Shown here: positions 16,514 to 25,598 of the stretch, in pieces
Position numbering within the stretch: position 1 is the stretch's first letter
Layout of the letters: each line of letters begins with the position of its first letter
DNA from: Citrobacter freundii
GTDB lineage: Bacteria; Pseudomonadota; Gammaproteobacteria; Enterobacterales; Enterobacteriaceae
Assembly (NCBI RefSeq): GCF_029717145.1
Contig: NZ_CP099222.1
Location: 1,984,001-2,048,000, forward strand
DNA: 64,000 bases
Direction: 5' to 3'
Notes under the pieces: generated by a model
What the model saw: the letters and a program-made list of their open reading frames with translations, nothing else
Databases searched by the model: none
What the model was told of the DNA's origin: nothing
Program-made: the position numbers and the translations under genes

Positions 16514-16588
16514 TTACCACCAGCCCAATTCGGTGCCGAGTACTACAATAATGGCGACACCAATCATGATGAGCGTTGTTTTTTTCAT
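16514..16588 (-). CDS. yoaJ: Membrane microprotein YoaJ
   Basis: A 24-residue single-helix membrane protein starting MKKTTLIMIGVAIIVV and ending LGWW, colinear with E. coli YoaJ, an experimentally detected small protein of unknown role. Its ATG lies two bases after the yoaK stop (TAACCATG), so the two are translated together. Confidence 0.9.
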   Translation of the reverse strand: MKKTTLIMIGVAIIVVLGTELGWW

Positions 16589-16590
16589 GG

Positions 16591-16689
16591 TTATGCTCCC
16601 GGTGCGGCGTAGCCGCCAATAAAGAACCAGGATAAAAAAACAACGGCGGAAATGAAGATAATGACAGGAAAAATAATACCAATCCGCAT
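16591..16689 (-). CDS. yoaK: Membrane microprotein YoaK
   Basis: A 32-residue single-helix membrane protein (MRIGIIFPVIIFISAVV at its start, GGYAAPGA at its end), colinear with E. coli YoaK. It lies upstream of yoaJ in one transcript, 47 bases downstream of dgcP. The function is unknown. Confidence 0.9.
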   Translation of the reverse strand: MRIGIIFPVIIFISAVVFLSWFFIGGYAAPGA

Positions 16690-16736
16690 GGTTTCACCAG
16701 CCAACGTTATGTGAAGATGAGCCAGAATAACAGGGC

Positions 16737-17762
16737 TTAATGCGTGACAAAAGCAGTTTTGCCCTCGCGTTTTTTATCCAGGTACATCGCGCTATCAGCG
16801 TTATGAAGCGCACAGTTTAAGTCGGTTTCTCGCGGATTGACTTCAATCACGCCCAGGCTGGCGCCAGGATAAAACAGGCTGATAGCGCCAAGCTGATAGT
16901 CGCCGCAGAGTTGTTGTTGCAACTGGTCTTTAACCCTTTGCATGCGCGTGTGTTGATCTTCTTCACTTTTTTGTGACAGACCCGCGACGAGAAATTCGTC
17001 GCCGCCCAGTCGGCCAAGAATATCGTTTTCACTACACACATGGCGCAAACGTTGCCCAACCTGGATCAAAAATTGGTCACCAACTTCATGGCCAAAACGG
17101 TCATTGATCAGCTTGAAATCATCTAAATCAATATAGGCGACGATAATTTTTTGCTGCAAATGGCGAGCCAGCGAAAAGAGGGTTTCCATATTTTCGAAAA
17201 TGGCCCGACGATTAGGTAATCCGGTGAGCGCGTCGGTGTAGGAGTGTGCAATGAGTGCCGCATTCGCTTCACGTAATTGCGCCACCAGTGACTCTTTTTG
17301 AATCGACTGGGCAATCAGACTCGCAAACAGATGCAGGACCTGCTCTCCGCGTTGGCTCAACGTTTGTTGCTGCCGGCTGGTGGCGCAAAGCGTGCCGTAA
17401 AATGTCCCATCCGGAAGGTGGACAGGCGTGCTCAAAAAGGTGGTAATTTCCAGCGCGCGTGCGGCGGCACAGTCTGGCCAGCGAGCGGGGACGTTATCAC
17501 TGTACAGGCAGTTTTCTTCGATTGCGCGCTTGCACAACGTTTCATCCCACGGCACCGACAAACCCTCGGGTATATGCATCTGTCGGCTGTTACGTGCATA
17601 CAGAATATGCTGCAGGCGTGCATCTAAATCGACTTTGGTTAAATAGGTCGACTCCATGTCAGTCACCATTTCCAGCATCTCCAGAAGTTGCCGAACCAGA
17701 CCCTCAACAGACTGCTCGGTGGCTAATGATTGTGAGACTCTGGCAAGGATCATGTCAGACAT
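16737..17762 (-). CDS. dgcP: Diguanylate cyclase DgcP (GAF-GGDEF)
   Basis: A 341-residue cytoplasmic enzyme making cyclic di-GMP from two GTP. An N-terminal GAF sensor domain (about 20-150) is followed by a short helix and a GGDEF domain containing RLGGDEFLV, so the active site is intact. The start at ATG 17762 gives the length of E. coli DgcP (YeaP). A 39-codon in-frame upstream extension has no ribosome site and is not conserved. In E. coli DgcP is a polar-localised, motility/biofilm-related cyclase. Confidence 0.95.
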   Translation of the reverse strand: MSDMILARVSQSLATEQSVEGLVRQLLEMLEMVTDMESTYLTKVDLDARLQHILYARNSRQMHIPEGLSVPWDETLCKRAIEENCLYSDNVPARWPDCAAARALEITTFLSTPVHLPDGTFYGTLCATSRQQQTLSQRGEQVLHLFASLIAQSIQKESLVAQLREANAALIAHSYTDALTGLPNRRAIFENMETLFSLARHLQQKIIVAYIDLDDFKLINDRFGHEVGDQFLIQVGQRLRHVCSENDILGRLGGDEFLVAGLSQKSEEDQHTRMQRVKDQLQQQLCGDYQLGAISLFYPGASLGVIEVNPRETDLNCALHNADSAMYLDKKREGKTAFVTH

Positions 17763-17948
17763 GAGAGGTAAATACTCCTGAGTAGTAACAACGACGGTGA
17801 TGCCTGCATGATAAAACAACACTGTGAAAGATGAAACAAGCCGAACTGTATGAAATGTAAGCGGAGAATGAAAACACATCAGTAAAACATGGAGGTAGGC
17901 GGGCAGTCAGGGTAATCTGCCGCAATAACATTATTTGCAGGAGCGGTC

Positions 17949-18197
17949 ATGAAATCTTTGTTTATTGTGTTGCCAGGTATGCTGATGTTAGCGGGATGTT
18001 CGACGCAACCCGATGCACCAATGCCACCGAAAGTGGGTATGGCGAATCCGGCATCCGTCTATTGCCAGCAAAAAGGAGGTTCGCTGACTGCGGTACAAAC
18101 GCCGCAAGGGGTACGTTCTGACTGCAAGCTCCCCGGTGGAGAAGTGATCGACGAATGGGCGCTTTGGCGCAGAGATCACCCGGCTAAAACGCAGTGA
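17949..18197 (+). CDS. yoaF: Lipoprotein YoaF (DUF333)
   Basis: An 82-residue outer-membrane-type lipoprotein. The lipobox LAGC places the acylated cysteine at residue 17, followed by a DUF333 domain (MANPASVYCQQKGG, CKLPGGEVIDEWALW). The +2 residue is serine, suggesting outer-membrane sorting. GGAG precedes the ATG. It converges on yeaO with only 7 bases between stops. Confidence 0.93.
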   Translation: MKSLFIVLPGMLMLAGCSTQPDAPMPPKVGMANPASVYCQQKGGSLTAVQTPQGVRSDCKLPGGEVIDEWALWRRDHPAKTQ

Positions 18198-18204
18198 GAG
18201 CCTG

Positions 18205-18552
18205 CTACCATTGACGTAGCCACTCGGCCAGCACGAGAGCGTGGTTTTGCTGCGTATTTTTTGCTGCATACAGTAGCGTGACGGTCTGTTGACGCGCGAT
18301 GTCAGCAAGCCGTTTCCCTTCCTGCTGCTGTTGAGCAAGCTCGGCGCGGTATTGTTCAGCGAAATGTTTAAAATCAATAAGTTCAGCATGAAATGCTTTG
18401 CGTAATTCAGTCGAGGGCGTGAGCGCTTTATTCCACTCATCGCAGGCCAGGTCGGTTTTTTTTAACCCCCGTGGCCACAGTCTGTCGACCAGAACGCGAT
18501 AACCATCATTTTGTTCAGCCGGGTCATACACGCGTTTACATTGAATATTCAT
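18205..18552 (-). CDS. yeaO: YeaO, DUF488 family protein
   Basis: A 115-residue cytoplasmic protein, colinear with E. coli YeaO. The DUF488 hallmark YRVLVDRLWPRG lies at residues 18-29, and the C-terminal segment TLLYAAKNTQQNHA is also typical. The family has no proven biochemical function. Confidence 0.93.
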   Translation of the reverse strand: MNIQCKRVYDPAEQNDGYRVLVDRLWPRGLKKTDLACDEWNKALTPSTELRKAFHAELIDFKHFAEQYRAELAQQQQEGKRLADIARQQTVTLLYAAKNTQQNHALVLAEWLRQW

Positions 18553-18750
18553 TTCTCAATCCGCTCCGTTATGTCACCGAATGGAGACGTTTTATTATCG
18601 TCTTTACGGTACATTAAGATCGTAAAACGTGACCATTATAGCATTTTGTCGCGACTGACTCCCAATTTAAGGGATTGTGAAAACAACAAAATATCGGTAG
18701 GGTGAGGCTCCTTATGTTGTCCCTTATTGTCTGGACACAAGGAAACTCTC

Positions 18751-19458
18751 ATGGACATTTCCCCTGTAAAAAATACACTTCGCATTGCGCTGGTCGGTGA
18801 CTACAACCCTGACATTGTCGCGCATCAGGCGATTCCCCTTGCTATTGATGACGCTGCCGCGGTGCTGGAATTAATGGCGGATTACGACTGGCTAACCACA
18901 TCGGATATTAATAGCGGTGAGGACCTGGTCGGCTATGACGCTATTTGGGTGGTGCCCGGTAGCCCTTATCAGCATCCAGAAGGTGCGCTGACGGCTATTC
19001 GTTACGCCCGTGAAAACAGTATTCCCTTTCTCGGCACCTGCGGTGGTTTTCAGCATGCCATCCTCGAATATGCCCGCAACGTGCTGGGTTGGCACGATGC
19101 CGCACACGCAGAAACGGATACCGAAGGTCGCATGGTAATTGCCCCATTGAGCTGCTCGCTGGTCGAAAAAACGGATGATATCGAACTGCGGGCGAATACG
19201 CTGATCGCCAGAGCCTACAATCAGGAGGTGATCTCCGAAGGTTATCACTGCAACTACGGCGTATCGCAAGCCTTTGCCGACGAACTGGAGCGTGGGGATT
19301 TACGCGTGACGGGCTGGGATGAGGCGGGAGATATTCGTGCCATTGAACTGGTGACGCATCCTTTTTATGTTGGCACGCTCTTTCAACATGAACGGGGTGC
19401 CTTGGCGGGGAAACCCGTGCCACTGGTTCAGGCGATGTTACGCGCGGCGCGCGGATAA
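18751..19458 (+). CDS. Class-I glutamine-amidotransferase-like protein (CTP-synthase C-terminal related)
   Basis: A 235-residue stand-alone GATase-1-like domain. The nucleophile elbow is FLGTCGGFQHA with Cys97. The region normally carrying the catalytic His (F-H-P-E) reads F-Q-H-E at 211-214, so the usual triad is altered. The named NCBI family 'CTP synthase C-terminal region-related (seleno)protein' fits; some members carry selenocysteine, here the codon is TGC. ATG 18751 follows AAGGAAA. No synthetase partner is adjacent. Absent from this position in K-12; reaction unknown. Confidence 0.75.
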   Translation: MDISPVKNTLRIALVGDYNPDIVAHQAIPLAIDDAAAVLELMADYDWLTTSDINSGEDLVGYDAIWVVPGSPYQHPEGALTAIRYARENSIPFLGTCGGFQHAILEYARNVLGWHDAAHAETDTEGRMVIAPLSCSLVEKTDDIELRANTLIARAYNQEVISEGYHCNYGVSQAFADELERGDLRVTGWDEAGDIRAIELVTHPFYVGTLFQHERGALAGKPVPLVQAMLRAARG

Positions 19459-19487
19459 AAAGTCGGGCAGGTCCGCAATGAGCCTGC
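19455..19487 (-). terminator. nimT terminator
   Basis: Minus strand: GGGCAGG/CCTGCCC stem (19481-19487 with 19463-19469) followed by ACTTTTT. It starts 9 bases after the nimT stop and overlaps the end of the convergent amidotransferase-like gene. Confidence 0.75.
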
Positions 19488-19495
19488 CCCATGCG

Positions 19496-20683
19496 TTATG
19501 GCGAGGTTATCTCACGGCTGCGTCCAGCATACAGGCCAAACACAGCCATCAGCGTCGCTAGCAGGGCGACGCCAATCAACGGTATCTGCCAGTTACCGTT
19601 GAGGTCGTGAATTTTGCCCATTAACGGCGGTCCACACGCCGCCAGCAAGTACCCCACAGACTGCGCCATACCGGATAGCGCAGCCGCCTGGTGCGCAGAA
19701 CTGGCACGAAGTCCGATGAACGTCAGTCCGAGGATCATCGTCGCGCCCGAGCCAAAGCCAAATAAAATCGTCCACAACACGGCCTGGTTGGGTAGCAGCC
19801 AGAATCCTGCGGCTGCAATCGCACACATTAATGAGACCAAAGCGGCAATGGCGCGTTGATCCTTCAATTTAAACAAGATTAAAGGGATCAGTAAGCCGGG
19901 TGCGGCAGTAGCGAGTTGCAGCAAACCGTGCAGTGAACCCGCCTGTGCCTCGCTGTAGCCATGGCTAATCAAAATAGCGGGCAACCAGCCGATAATCACG
20001 TAATAGACGAGTGAGTTGATCCCCAAAAACAGCGTCACCTGCCAGGCGAGGCTGGAGCGCCAGATCCCTCGGGAATGCAACGCGCGCGAGTTACTCATCG
20101 TGGCATGGCTCGTCTGGCGATACTGCGGTAGCCAGATAAACAGCGCCAGCAGCGGAAAGACCATCAACATCATCAGCGCACCGCGCCAGCCGAATCCGTT
20201 AAGCGTCAGCGGCACTACGATGGCTGAGCCAATGGCGGCCGCAGCTCCCATCGTCAACGAGTACGCCCCGGTAAGTTTTGCGACATGTTGTGAAAAATCA
20301 CGCTTAATCAACCCCGGAAGCAACACGTTGCCTAATGCTATCCCACAGCCAATGAGGGTGGTTCCACCAAATAAGAATGGCGGCGAGGGCAATGAACGTA
20401 TGGCAATACCGGCGCAAATCAGCAGCATGGCGGCAAACAGACTGCGCTCAATACCCCATCGACGGGCAACGCCCGCCGCCAGGGGGGAAACTAACGCAAA
20501 GGCCAGCAGCGGTAGGGTAGTCAGGAGCCCCGTCTGGGCGGTCGTCAGCGCGTAATCTGCGCGAATGGCATCCAGCAGCGGCGCTGCACCGGTAAAGGTA
20601 ACGCGAAGCGTGGTGGCGATCATCAGGATACCCGCAATCAGCAATGCACCTTGCTTGCCGCGGGGGGAAGGGGAATAAGTCAT
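19496..20683 (-). CDS. nimT: MFS efflux transporter NimT (2-nitroimidazole/cyanate-transporter-like)
   Basis: A 395-residue, 12-helix major-facilitator exporter matching E. coli YeaN/NimT throughout (LRVTFTGAAPLLDAIR near the start; GFGSGATMILGLTFIGLRAS in the second half). In E. coli it exports 2-nitroimidazole and is repressed by the divergent NimR. Here nimR is likewise divergent with a 99-base shared control region. Confidence 0.93.
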   Translation of the reverse strand: MTYSPSPRGKQGALLIAGILMIATTLRVTFTGAAPLLDAIRADYALTTAQTGLLTTLPLLAFALVSPLAAGVARRWGIERSLFAAMLLICAGIAIRSLPSPPFLFGGTTLIGCGIALGNVLLPGLIKRDFSQHVAKLTGAYSLTMGAAAAIGSAIVVPLTLNGFGWRGALMMLMVFPLLALFIWLPQYRQTSHATMSNSRALHSRGIWRSSLAWQVTLFLGINSLVYYVIIGWLPAILISHGYSEAQAGSLHGLLQLATAAPGLLIPLILFKLKDQRAIAALVSLMCAIAAAGFWLLPNQAVLWTILFGFGSGATMILGLTFIGLRASSAHQAAALSGMAQSVGYLLAACGPPLMGKIHDLNGNWQIPLIGVALLATLMAVFGLYAGRSREITSP

Positions 20684-20782
20684 CTTTTTCTCTTATCGTC
20701 AGGCGAGGCGATACCTTACCGTTTTTACACCATGGATGAATCAAGCTAAAATGACAGATTATCGCTAATATCGGACAACGTT

Positions 20783-21601
20783 ATGCTGGGACTGAGGCTG
20801 GACGGGTATGAGCCAGATCGCTATCACGATGCCGCTGTGGCTTTTTGTATTCAGGCTCAGGAAGACGAACTCTTCAGCCCGCTGCATCAGCACCGTAAAG
20901 GCCAACTGATCCTGGCATTGCATGGCGCCATTACCTGTGAAGTTGAACACGCCATGTGGATGGTGCCACCCCAGTACGCGGTGTGGATCCCGGGTGAGAT
21001 CCCTCACAGTAATCACGTCACCGTTGGCGCTGAGCTGTGTTTTTTGTTTATTGAACCGCAGGCGGTGGTGATGCCTGAACGTTGCTGCACGCTGAAAATA
21101 TCACCACTCTGCCGGGAACTGATTCTTTCGCTGGCGACCAGAACCGATGCCCAGCGGCTGGAGCCGTCAACGCAGCGGCTGACGCAGGTTTTGTTTGATG
21201 AACTTCCGCAGCAACCGCAGGAGCAAATGCAGCTGCCGGTTTCCGATCATCCGAAAATTCGCAGGATGGTCGCAACGATGGCGCAGGAGCCCGCGCAATG
21301 GCAGACCTTGGGCCAGTGGGCTAGCGTGTTTGCGATGAGCGAACGCAATCTTGCCCGGCTGGTGGTGAAAGAGACCGGGCTGAGTTTTCGCCGCTGGCGT
21401 CAGCAACTACAGTTGATTCTGGCATTACAGGCGCTGGTTGATGGTCGTAACGTCCAGCAGGTCGCCCACATGCTGGGTTACGATTCAACAACCGCCTTTA
21501 TCACCATGTTCAAAAAAGGCCTGGGTCAAACCCCAGGCCGTTATCTGACGGGGCTGGCTACTGTTTCCCCACAATCAGCGAAACCAGACCCGCGGCGATG
21601 A
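20783..21601 (+). CDS. nimR: AraC-family regulator NimR
   Basis: A 272-residue regulator with an N-terminal cupin-like sensor (histidines in [15 protein letters not shown]) and a C-terminal double helix-turn-helix ([24 protein letters not shown] AraC signature near 225-250). It is expected to repress the divergent nimT. The last 15 codons overlap the convergent yeaL gene by 44 bases, and the terminator of yeaL is encoded within the AraC signature of this gene. The C-terminal tail [10 protein letters not shown] is therefore constrained by both frames. Confidence 0.9.
   Translation: MLGLRLDGYEPDRYHDAAVAFCIQAQEDELFSPLHQHRKGQLILALHGAITCEVEHAMWMVPPQYAVWIPGEIPHSNHVTVGAELCFLFIEPQAVVMPERCCTLKISPLCRELILSLATRTDAQRLEPSTQRLTQVLFDELPQQPQEQMQLPVSDHPKIRRMVATMAQEPAQWQTLGQWASVFAMSERNLARLVVKETGLSFRRWRQQLQLILALQALVDGRNVQQVAHMLGYDSTTAFITMFKKGLGQTPGRYLTGLATVSPQSAKPDPRR
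21512..21539 (-). terminator. yeaL terminator embedded in nimR coding sequence
   Basis: Minus strand: perfect 8-bp stem GGCCTGGG/CCCAGGCC (21539-21532 with 21525-21518), 6-base loop, then TTTTTT (21517-21512). It begins 19 bases past the yeaL stop and lies wholly within nimR codons. Confidence 0.85.
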
Positions 21602-22004
21602 GCGGCCCCACAGGGACGCCGCGAAACAGCGCAACGCCCAGTACCGTACCGACCAGCAACCCGGCGACTAACTGCGGCTGACTGCCCATCAGCGTGACGC
21701 CACGTCCACCCAGCCAGGAGACGAATACGCCGATAGCAATGGCGACCAGTGACTTCCAGTTTACGAAGGAGTGAATGAGCGTGGATGGCGGTAGCGTTCC
21801 GCTGGCGATCGGTGCCATCACGCCAATCGTCAGGATAATAATCCCGACAGTCAGGCCCTGTTTTTCAATCCACGGGAAAAAGGTGTTCAGCGGGGTGACA
21901 CGGACAATAATCAGCACCAGGATTGAAACGGCGACAGTGGTGTTGTGGCTGACAAAGCCCAGAGCTGCCAGTCCGAGCAGGATCAGCAGAGTGACATCAA
22001 ACAT
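21558..22004 (-). CDS. yeaL: UPF0756 inner-membrane protein YeaL
   Basis: A 148-residue four-helix membrane protein, nearly identical to E. coli YeaL ([55 protein letters not shown]). Function unknown. Convergent overlap with nimR. Confidence 0.95.
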   Translation of the reverse strand: MFDVTLLILLGLAALGFVSHNTTVAVSILVLIIVRVTPLNTFFPWIEKQGLTVGIIILTIGVMAPIASGTLPPSTLIHSFVNWKSLVAIAIGVFVSWLGGRGVTLMGSQPQLVAGLLVGTVLGVALFRGVPVGPLIAAGLVSLIVGKQ

Positions 22005-22148
22005 CGTAGTTTCCTTGCCAAAAAAGATAAGCCTGCTTACTGTACGCGCAAATGCGTGGTGGAACAGGCTTTTTTTAGTGATGTATACGCTATTTGGGCG
22101 AACGCATAACCGTGCGTTTCTGTGCCGGTAACGGGGCGTTATAGCGTG

Positions 22149-22652
22149 TTATTGCGTGCGGCGAAACGTGACTAACTCCGGTTGCGCAATGCGCAGGTAA
22201 TCCTGGGTGTCCATAATGACCGATTTGTCCAGCACCCCGGCGTTAAAGGCAATCTCATCAAAACGCTCGAACAAGAGTGGATCGGCGACCAGCTTGAGCT
22301 GAGGATGGAAGCTGAAGGGAGGAATGGCGCCAAAGACGCATCCCGTCAGTTCATCCACTTCAGCAGGGCTTGCCAGGGAGGCCCTCAAGCCGCCAAGATG
22401 GCTGGCGAGTTGGCTCAGATCAGCCTGTTGATCGGCAGAAAGAATAGCAAGCACATGCTGATTGACGCCATTGCCTTTCACTTTACACACCAGAGCTTTT
22501 GCACCCTGACCCAAGGCTGTGCCACGAATCTCTGATACCGCCTCGCATTTGCCGACGGCGTCGTGGCTGACCACGCGGTACGTTGCGCCGTGTTCCGACA
22601 ATAACGCGACCAAACGTTGATGGGTTACATTACCTGTATTTACTTCCGTCAT
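22149..22652 (-). CDS. yeaK: Trans-editing aminoacyl-tRNA deacylase YeaK
   Basis: A 167-residue YbaK/ProRS-INS superfamily protein colinear with E. coli YeaK, which hydrolyses mischarged aminoacyl-tRNAs (Ser and non-canonical aliphatic amino acids on several tRNAs). The domain spans nearly the whole chain; typical segments are TALGQGAKALVCKVKG and GCVFGAIPPFSF. GGAGTAAGAG precedes the ATG. Confidence 0.93.
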   Translation of the reverse strand: MTEVNTGNVTHQRLVALLSEHGATYRVVSHDAVGKCEAVSEIRGTALGQGAKALVCKVKGNGVNQHVLAILSADQQADLSQLASHLGGLRASLASPAEVDELTGCVFGAIPPFSFHPQLKLVADPLLFERFDEIAFNAGVLDKSVIMDTQDYLRIAQPELVTFRRTQ

Positions 22653-22697
22653 CTCTTACTCCTGATACCACAATAAAAATCCTGCGCAGAAAAAGTA

Positions 22698-24188
22698 TCA
22701 CGAACGAGGGTGCTTTTTCTGTTTGTTGAGATACAGCTGGGCGTCAGAGGCTTTGTAAGCATCGTTAATGGTGTCACCCGGCTGCATATTATAAATGCCG
22801 GCGGAAAAGCTAACGGAGGTCCCCGGCGCAATAATGTGTAAGTTCTCGTCGATCCGTTCCAGCAACTGAGGAGTGAGCTCGGCAGGATAATCGATCAGAA
22901 TCATGCAGAACTCATCGCCCCCGAGGCGAATAGCATAATCACTTTTGCGGATCGCGTTTTGAATCGCTTTGGCCAGAATAGTGATAATACGATCGCCTTC
23001 CTGGTGTCCCAGCGTGTCATTAATGGTTTTTAGCTTGTCACAATCAATAGCGATAAATGTCACCCGCGTTCCGGCGTTGACCAGTTGCTGCAAACGTTGC
23101 TCAAGCGTTGGCGTTAAGATTTTACGGTTGTACAACCCGGTCATCGCATCGCTGATATTTTCGCGCCGGACGTTATGATACAAACGAAAGTGGGTTCTGA
23201 CCAAATTCAGCAGTAGCGCGGTTGCCAGCAGGTAAAAAGCGAAAATTTTCCAGGAAGAGACAATAAAGTACATTAAATCAAGGGAGAGTGTGATCCGTAT
23301 TCCGCCGGGAATATCATTAACATATTGCACATACTGGAACAGGTTTGATTCACTCTGGTTGATGACGATCTCTTTTCCTGAACTGACGTCAGACAACGTG
23401 ACGTTCAGATAACGCCAGACGAGGGGACGATCGCTGGTATAAAAAATATGCCGCAGATTGTCCTTGTTCACATCCACCATCACGACGCCTTTGAGTTTAC
23501 CGGCGTAATAGACCGGGGTGATAAAGCTCATGACTTTTTCTTGCGTCAGATCATCCTCATAAATACTGGAAATGACGGTGCGGCCGGTAAAAACATCATC
23601 GATATCGTTCTGGTGAATTCCCAGCGTGCCTTTTTGCAAAAAAGACCAATGATTCATCGTGAACTGATTAGAGTTAATCAGGTTGTAGAAATAGATATAG
23701 TTATTATTTAAATCAATGTAATAACGAAATTTATACTCCAGTGTGGCTAATCCATGGCCATAATCGACCAGTTCACGATTGACGTTGACCGCCTGGTCGA
23801 AAGCGGGCAACAAGAATATGTCATCAAGTTGTTCAATACAGTTTGCTGAGTGGGTCTGTAAAGTACCGCGTAACGGCAGGTAGCTATGTGAGGTGAGATT
23901 CAGCCCGTACGTGCCGTTAACGTGCTCAAATGCCTGGCACAGTGCTTTTCGTTGTTCAGCAGAAACAGGGGCTTTGGGCGATGAAAAACGGCGCATTAAA
24001 TGGGCGGCAATACTCTGATTAGTGTATTTATCATACAGGAAAGAAGAGTCGGCTTTCTCAATGACATAACGCATATAGGCGTTCATTGCCCGATCGCTGG
24101 CAATCAGTTCGTACACCAGAAAAGAAGAGGTCAAAACAATAACGCTTACGGAGATAAAGTGCCGGAGCGCTTTATGATGAAATTTCAT
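22698..24188 (-). CDS. dgcJ: Membrane diguanylate cyclase DgcJ
   Basis: A 496-residue inner-membrane enzyme of the same length as E. coli DgcJ (YeaJ). An N-terminal helix (about 10-30), a large periplasmic CHASE/Cache-like sensor (about 31-310), a second helix (about 312-332) and a cytoplasmic GGDEF domain with RLGGDEFCM are seen. The active site is intact, so it should make cyclic di-GMP in response to a periplasmic cue. Confidence 0.94.
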   Translation of the reverse strand: MKFHHKALRHFISVSVIVLTSSFLVYELIASDRAMNAYMRYVIEKADSSFLYDKYTNQSIAAHLMRRFSSPKAPVSAEQRKALCQAFEHVNGTYGLNLTSHSYLPLRGTLQTHSANCIEQLDDIFLLPAFDQAVNVNRELVDYGHGLATLEYKFRYYIDLNNNYIYFYNLINSNQFTMNHWSFLQKGTLGIHQNDIDDVFTGRTVISSIYEDDLTQEKVMSFITPVYYAGKLKGVVMVDVNKDNLRHIFYTSDRPLVWRYLNVTLSDVSSGKEIVINQSESNLFQYVQYVNDIPGGIRITLSLDLMYFIVSSWKIFAFYLLATALLLNLVRTHFRLYHNVRRENISDAMTGLYNRKILTPTLEQRLQQLVNAGTRVTFIAIDCDKLKTINDTLGHQEGDRIITILAKAIQNAIRKSDYAIRLGGDEFCMILIDYPAELTPQLLERIDENLHIIAPGTSVSFSAGIYNMQPGDTINDAYKASDAQLYLNKQKKHPRS

Positions 24189-24324
24189 AATGTTTTTCAG
24201 CCCTGTAAGTCCGATACTTCAGTTTATCACACGCTAAACGTCCACTCTAACGGTATGGGAATGACCCATTGTTGGCTATTTTTGTAATAAAAATCATTCG
24301 TACTCTTCACCTTTAATCTCTAAT

Positions 24325-24343
24325 GTTGTATTTATAATGCAAC
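24325..24343. promoter_or_regulatory. NsrR-like operator over the -10 of the methyltransferase/hemerythrin operon
   Basis: GTTGTATT-TAT-AATGCAAC is an 8-3-8 dyad with one mismatch that contains TATAAT (24333-24338), a likely -10 element. The core resembles the NsrR operator ATGYATTT/AAATRCAT. The hemerythrin encoded downstream fits nitric-oxide control. Confidence 0.45.
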
Positions 24344-24365
24344 TTATAGAAAAGGAGACAGGCCG

Positions 24366-25136
24366 ATGAGTACGATGGAAAAAGCAGGCCATACATTTCT
24401 GGCCAGCCTGGGGAAAACCCGCCTGCGCCCGGGGGGTATAGAAGCCACAGAATGGCTGTTCAGCCAGTCGCAATTGACGTCAGACAGTCAGGTGCTTGAA
24501 GTGGCGTGTAACATGGCGACCACGGCGATTGAACTGGTGCAACGCTTTGGCTGCACTGTATACGCCATTGATATGGATAAAAATGCGCTGGTTAAGGCGA
24601 GAAATAACGTCGCTGTCCATGGGCTGGAAAATCACATTCATGTCATGGCCGCTAATGCGAATACTATTCCTTTCGCCGACAACAGTTTTGACGTGGTGAT
24701 TAATGAAGCCATGCTCACGATGTACGGTGATAAGGCTAAGACGAAGTTGATTGCGGAATACCATCGGGTACTGAAACCTGGTGGGCGCTTGTTAACCCAT
24801 GACATTATGTTTACGGCGCAAAAACTGGGAGAGGGCGATCAAAACCAGCTTCAGCAGGTTGTGAAGTCAAATGTGAGTCCACTGACGCAGCAAGGCTGGC
24901 GCGATCTATTTCTGGGCGCGGGATTTGAACAGGTGCTACAGCAAAATGGTGAAATGTCGCTAATGTCGCCGCAGGGGTTAATTCGTGATGAGGGATTTAA
25001 CGGCGCCCTTAAAATTGCTTATAACGGACTACGCACGCATGAGAATCGCCAGCGTTTTCTTAAGATGTTCCGTTTTTTCCGCGCACAGCGTCACCAACTC
25101 AACTATATCGTCTGCTGTTCCGTAAAGGGTAAATAA
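24366..25136 (+). CDS. Class-I SAM-dependent methyltransferase
   Basis: A 256-residue methyltransferase of the UbiE/Methyltransf_11 type. Motif I is VLEVACNMATTAIEL (about 43-57), less glycine-rich than usual; the acidic post-I residue is in AIDMDKN, motif IV in FDVVINEAML and motif VI in RVLKPGGRLL. GGAGACAG precedes the ATG. The substrate is unknown. A hemerythrin gene follows after 13 bases, so both are one transcript under an NsrR-like operator. This gene pair is absent from the matching K-12 interval. Confidence 0.8.
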   Translation: MSTMEKAGHTFLASLGKTRLRPGGIEATEWLFSQSQLTSDSQVLEVACNMATTAIELVQRFGCTVYAIDMDKNALVKARNNVAVHGLENHIHVMAANANTIPFADNSFDVVINEAMLTMYGDKAKTKLIAEYHRVLKPGGRLLTHDIMFTAQKLGEGDQNQLQQVVKSNVSPLTQQGWRDLFLGAGFEQVLQQNGEMSLMSPQGLIRDEGFNGALKIAYNGLRTHENRQRFLKMFRFFRAQRHQLNYIVCCSVKGK

Positions 25137-25149
25137 AAAGGATAAAGGG

Positions 25150-25560
25150 ATGAATCTGGATAAAATGAAACATCAGCACGTTGATATTCTCGAAAAAATA
25201 TCTTTTCTACGTACGTTAAGCCAGTCCGGGGTATCATCCAATGCGCAGCAAATTGCTGCGGCGATCGTGAGCATGAGTGCGATCATTAAAACGCATCTGT
25301 CAGCGGAAGATCAGTTTCTTTATCCTCAAATTGAACAGGATGGGAATAGTAAACTCAGACAGGTCAGTACCCAATTTCAACGTGAAATGGCGGATATTGT
25401 TGGTGAGTATGATGCGTTTTCGCGCCGCTGGAATATTGCCAGCAAGCTGATGGGTAATGACGAGGCGTTCAGACGCGACGCCAATACCGTATTACGCAAA
25501 GTGTTTGAGCGTATGCAGCGGGAAAATAAAGATTTCTATCCGCTGGTAGAAAGGATGTAA
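25150..25560 (+). CDS. Hemerythrin-domain protein
   Basis: A 136-residue four-helix protein with non-haem di-iron ligand candidates His8/His10 and Asp12 (KHQHVDIL), His49 with Glu53 (HLSAEDQFLYP), and acidic/tyrosine residues of the last helix (ENKDFYPLVERM). Hemerythrin-like proteins bind oxygen or nitric oxide or act in Fe-S repair, as YtfE does. It is the second gene of the methyltransferase operon. Only some of the canonical histidines are evident, so iron binding is likely but unproven. Confidence 0.8.
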   Translation: MNLDKMKHQHVDILEKISFLRTLSQSGVSSNAQQIAAAIVSMSAIIKTHLSAEDQFLYPQIEQDGNSKLRQVSTQFQREMADIVGEYDAFSRRWNIASKLMGNDEAFRRDANTVLRKVFERMQRENKDFYPLVERM

Positions 25561-25598
25561 TGTGCGTTAAGAACATAACTGAGTAAAGGGCTACTGGA

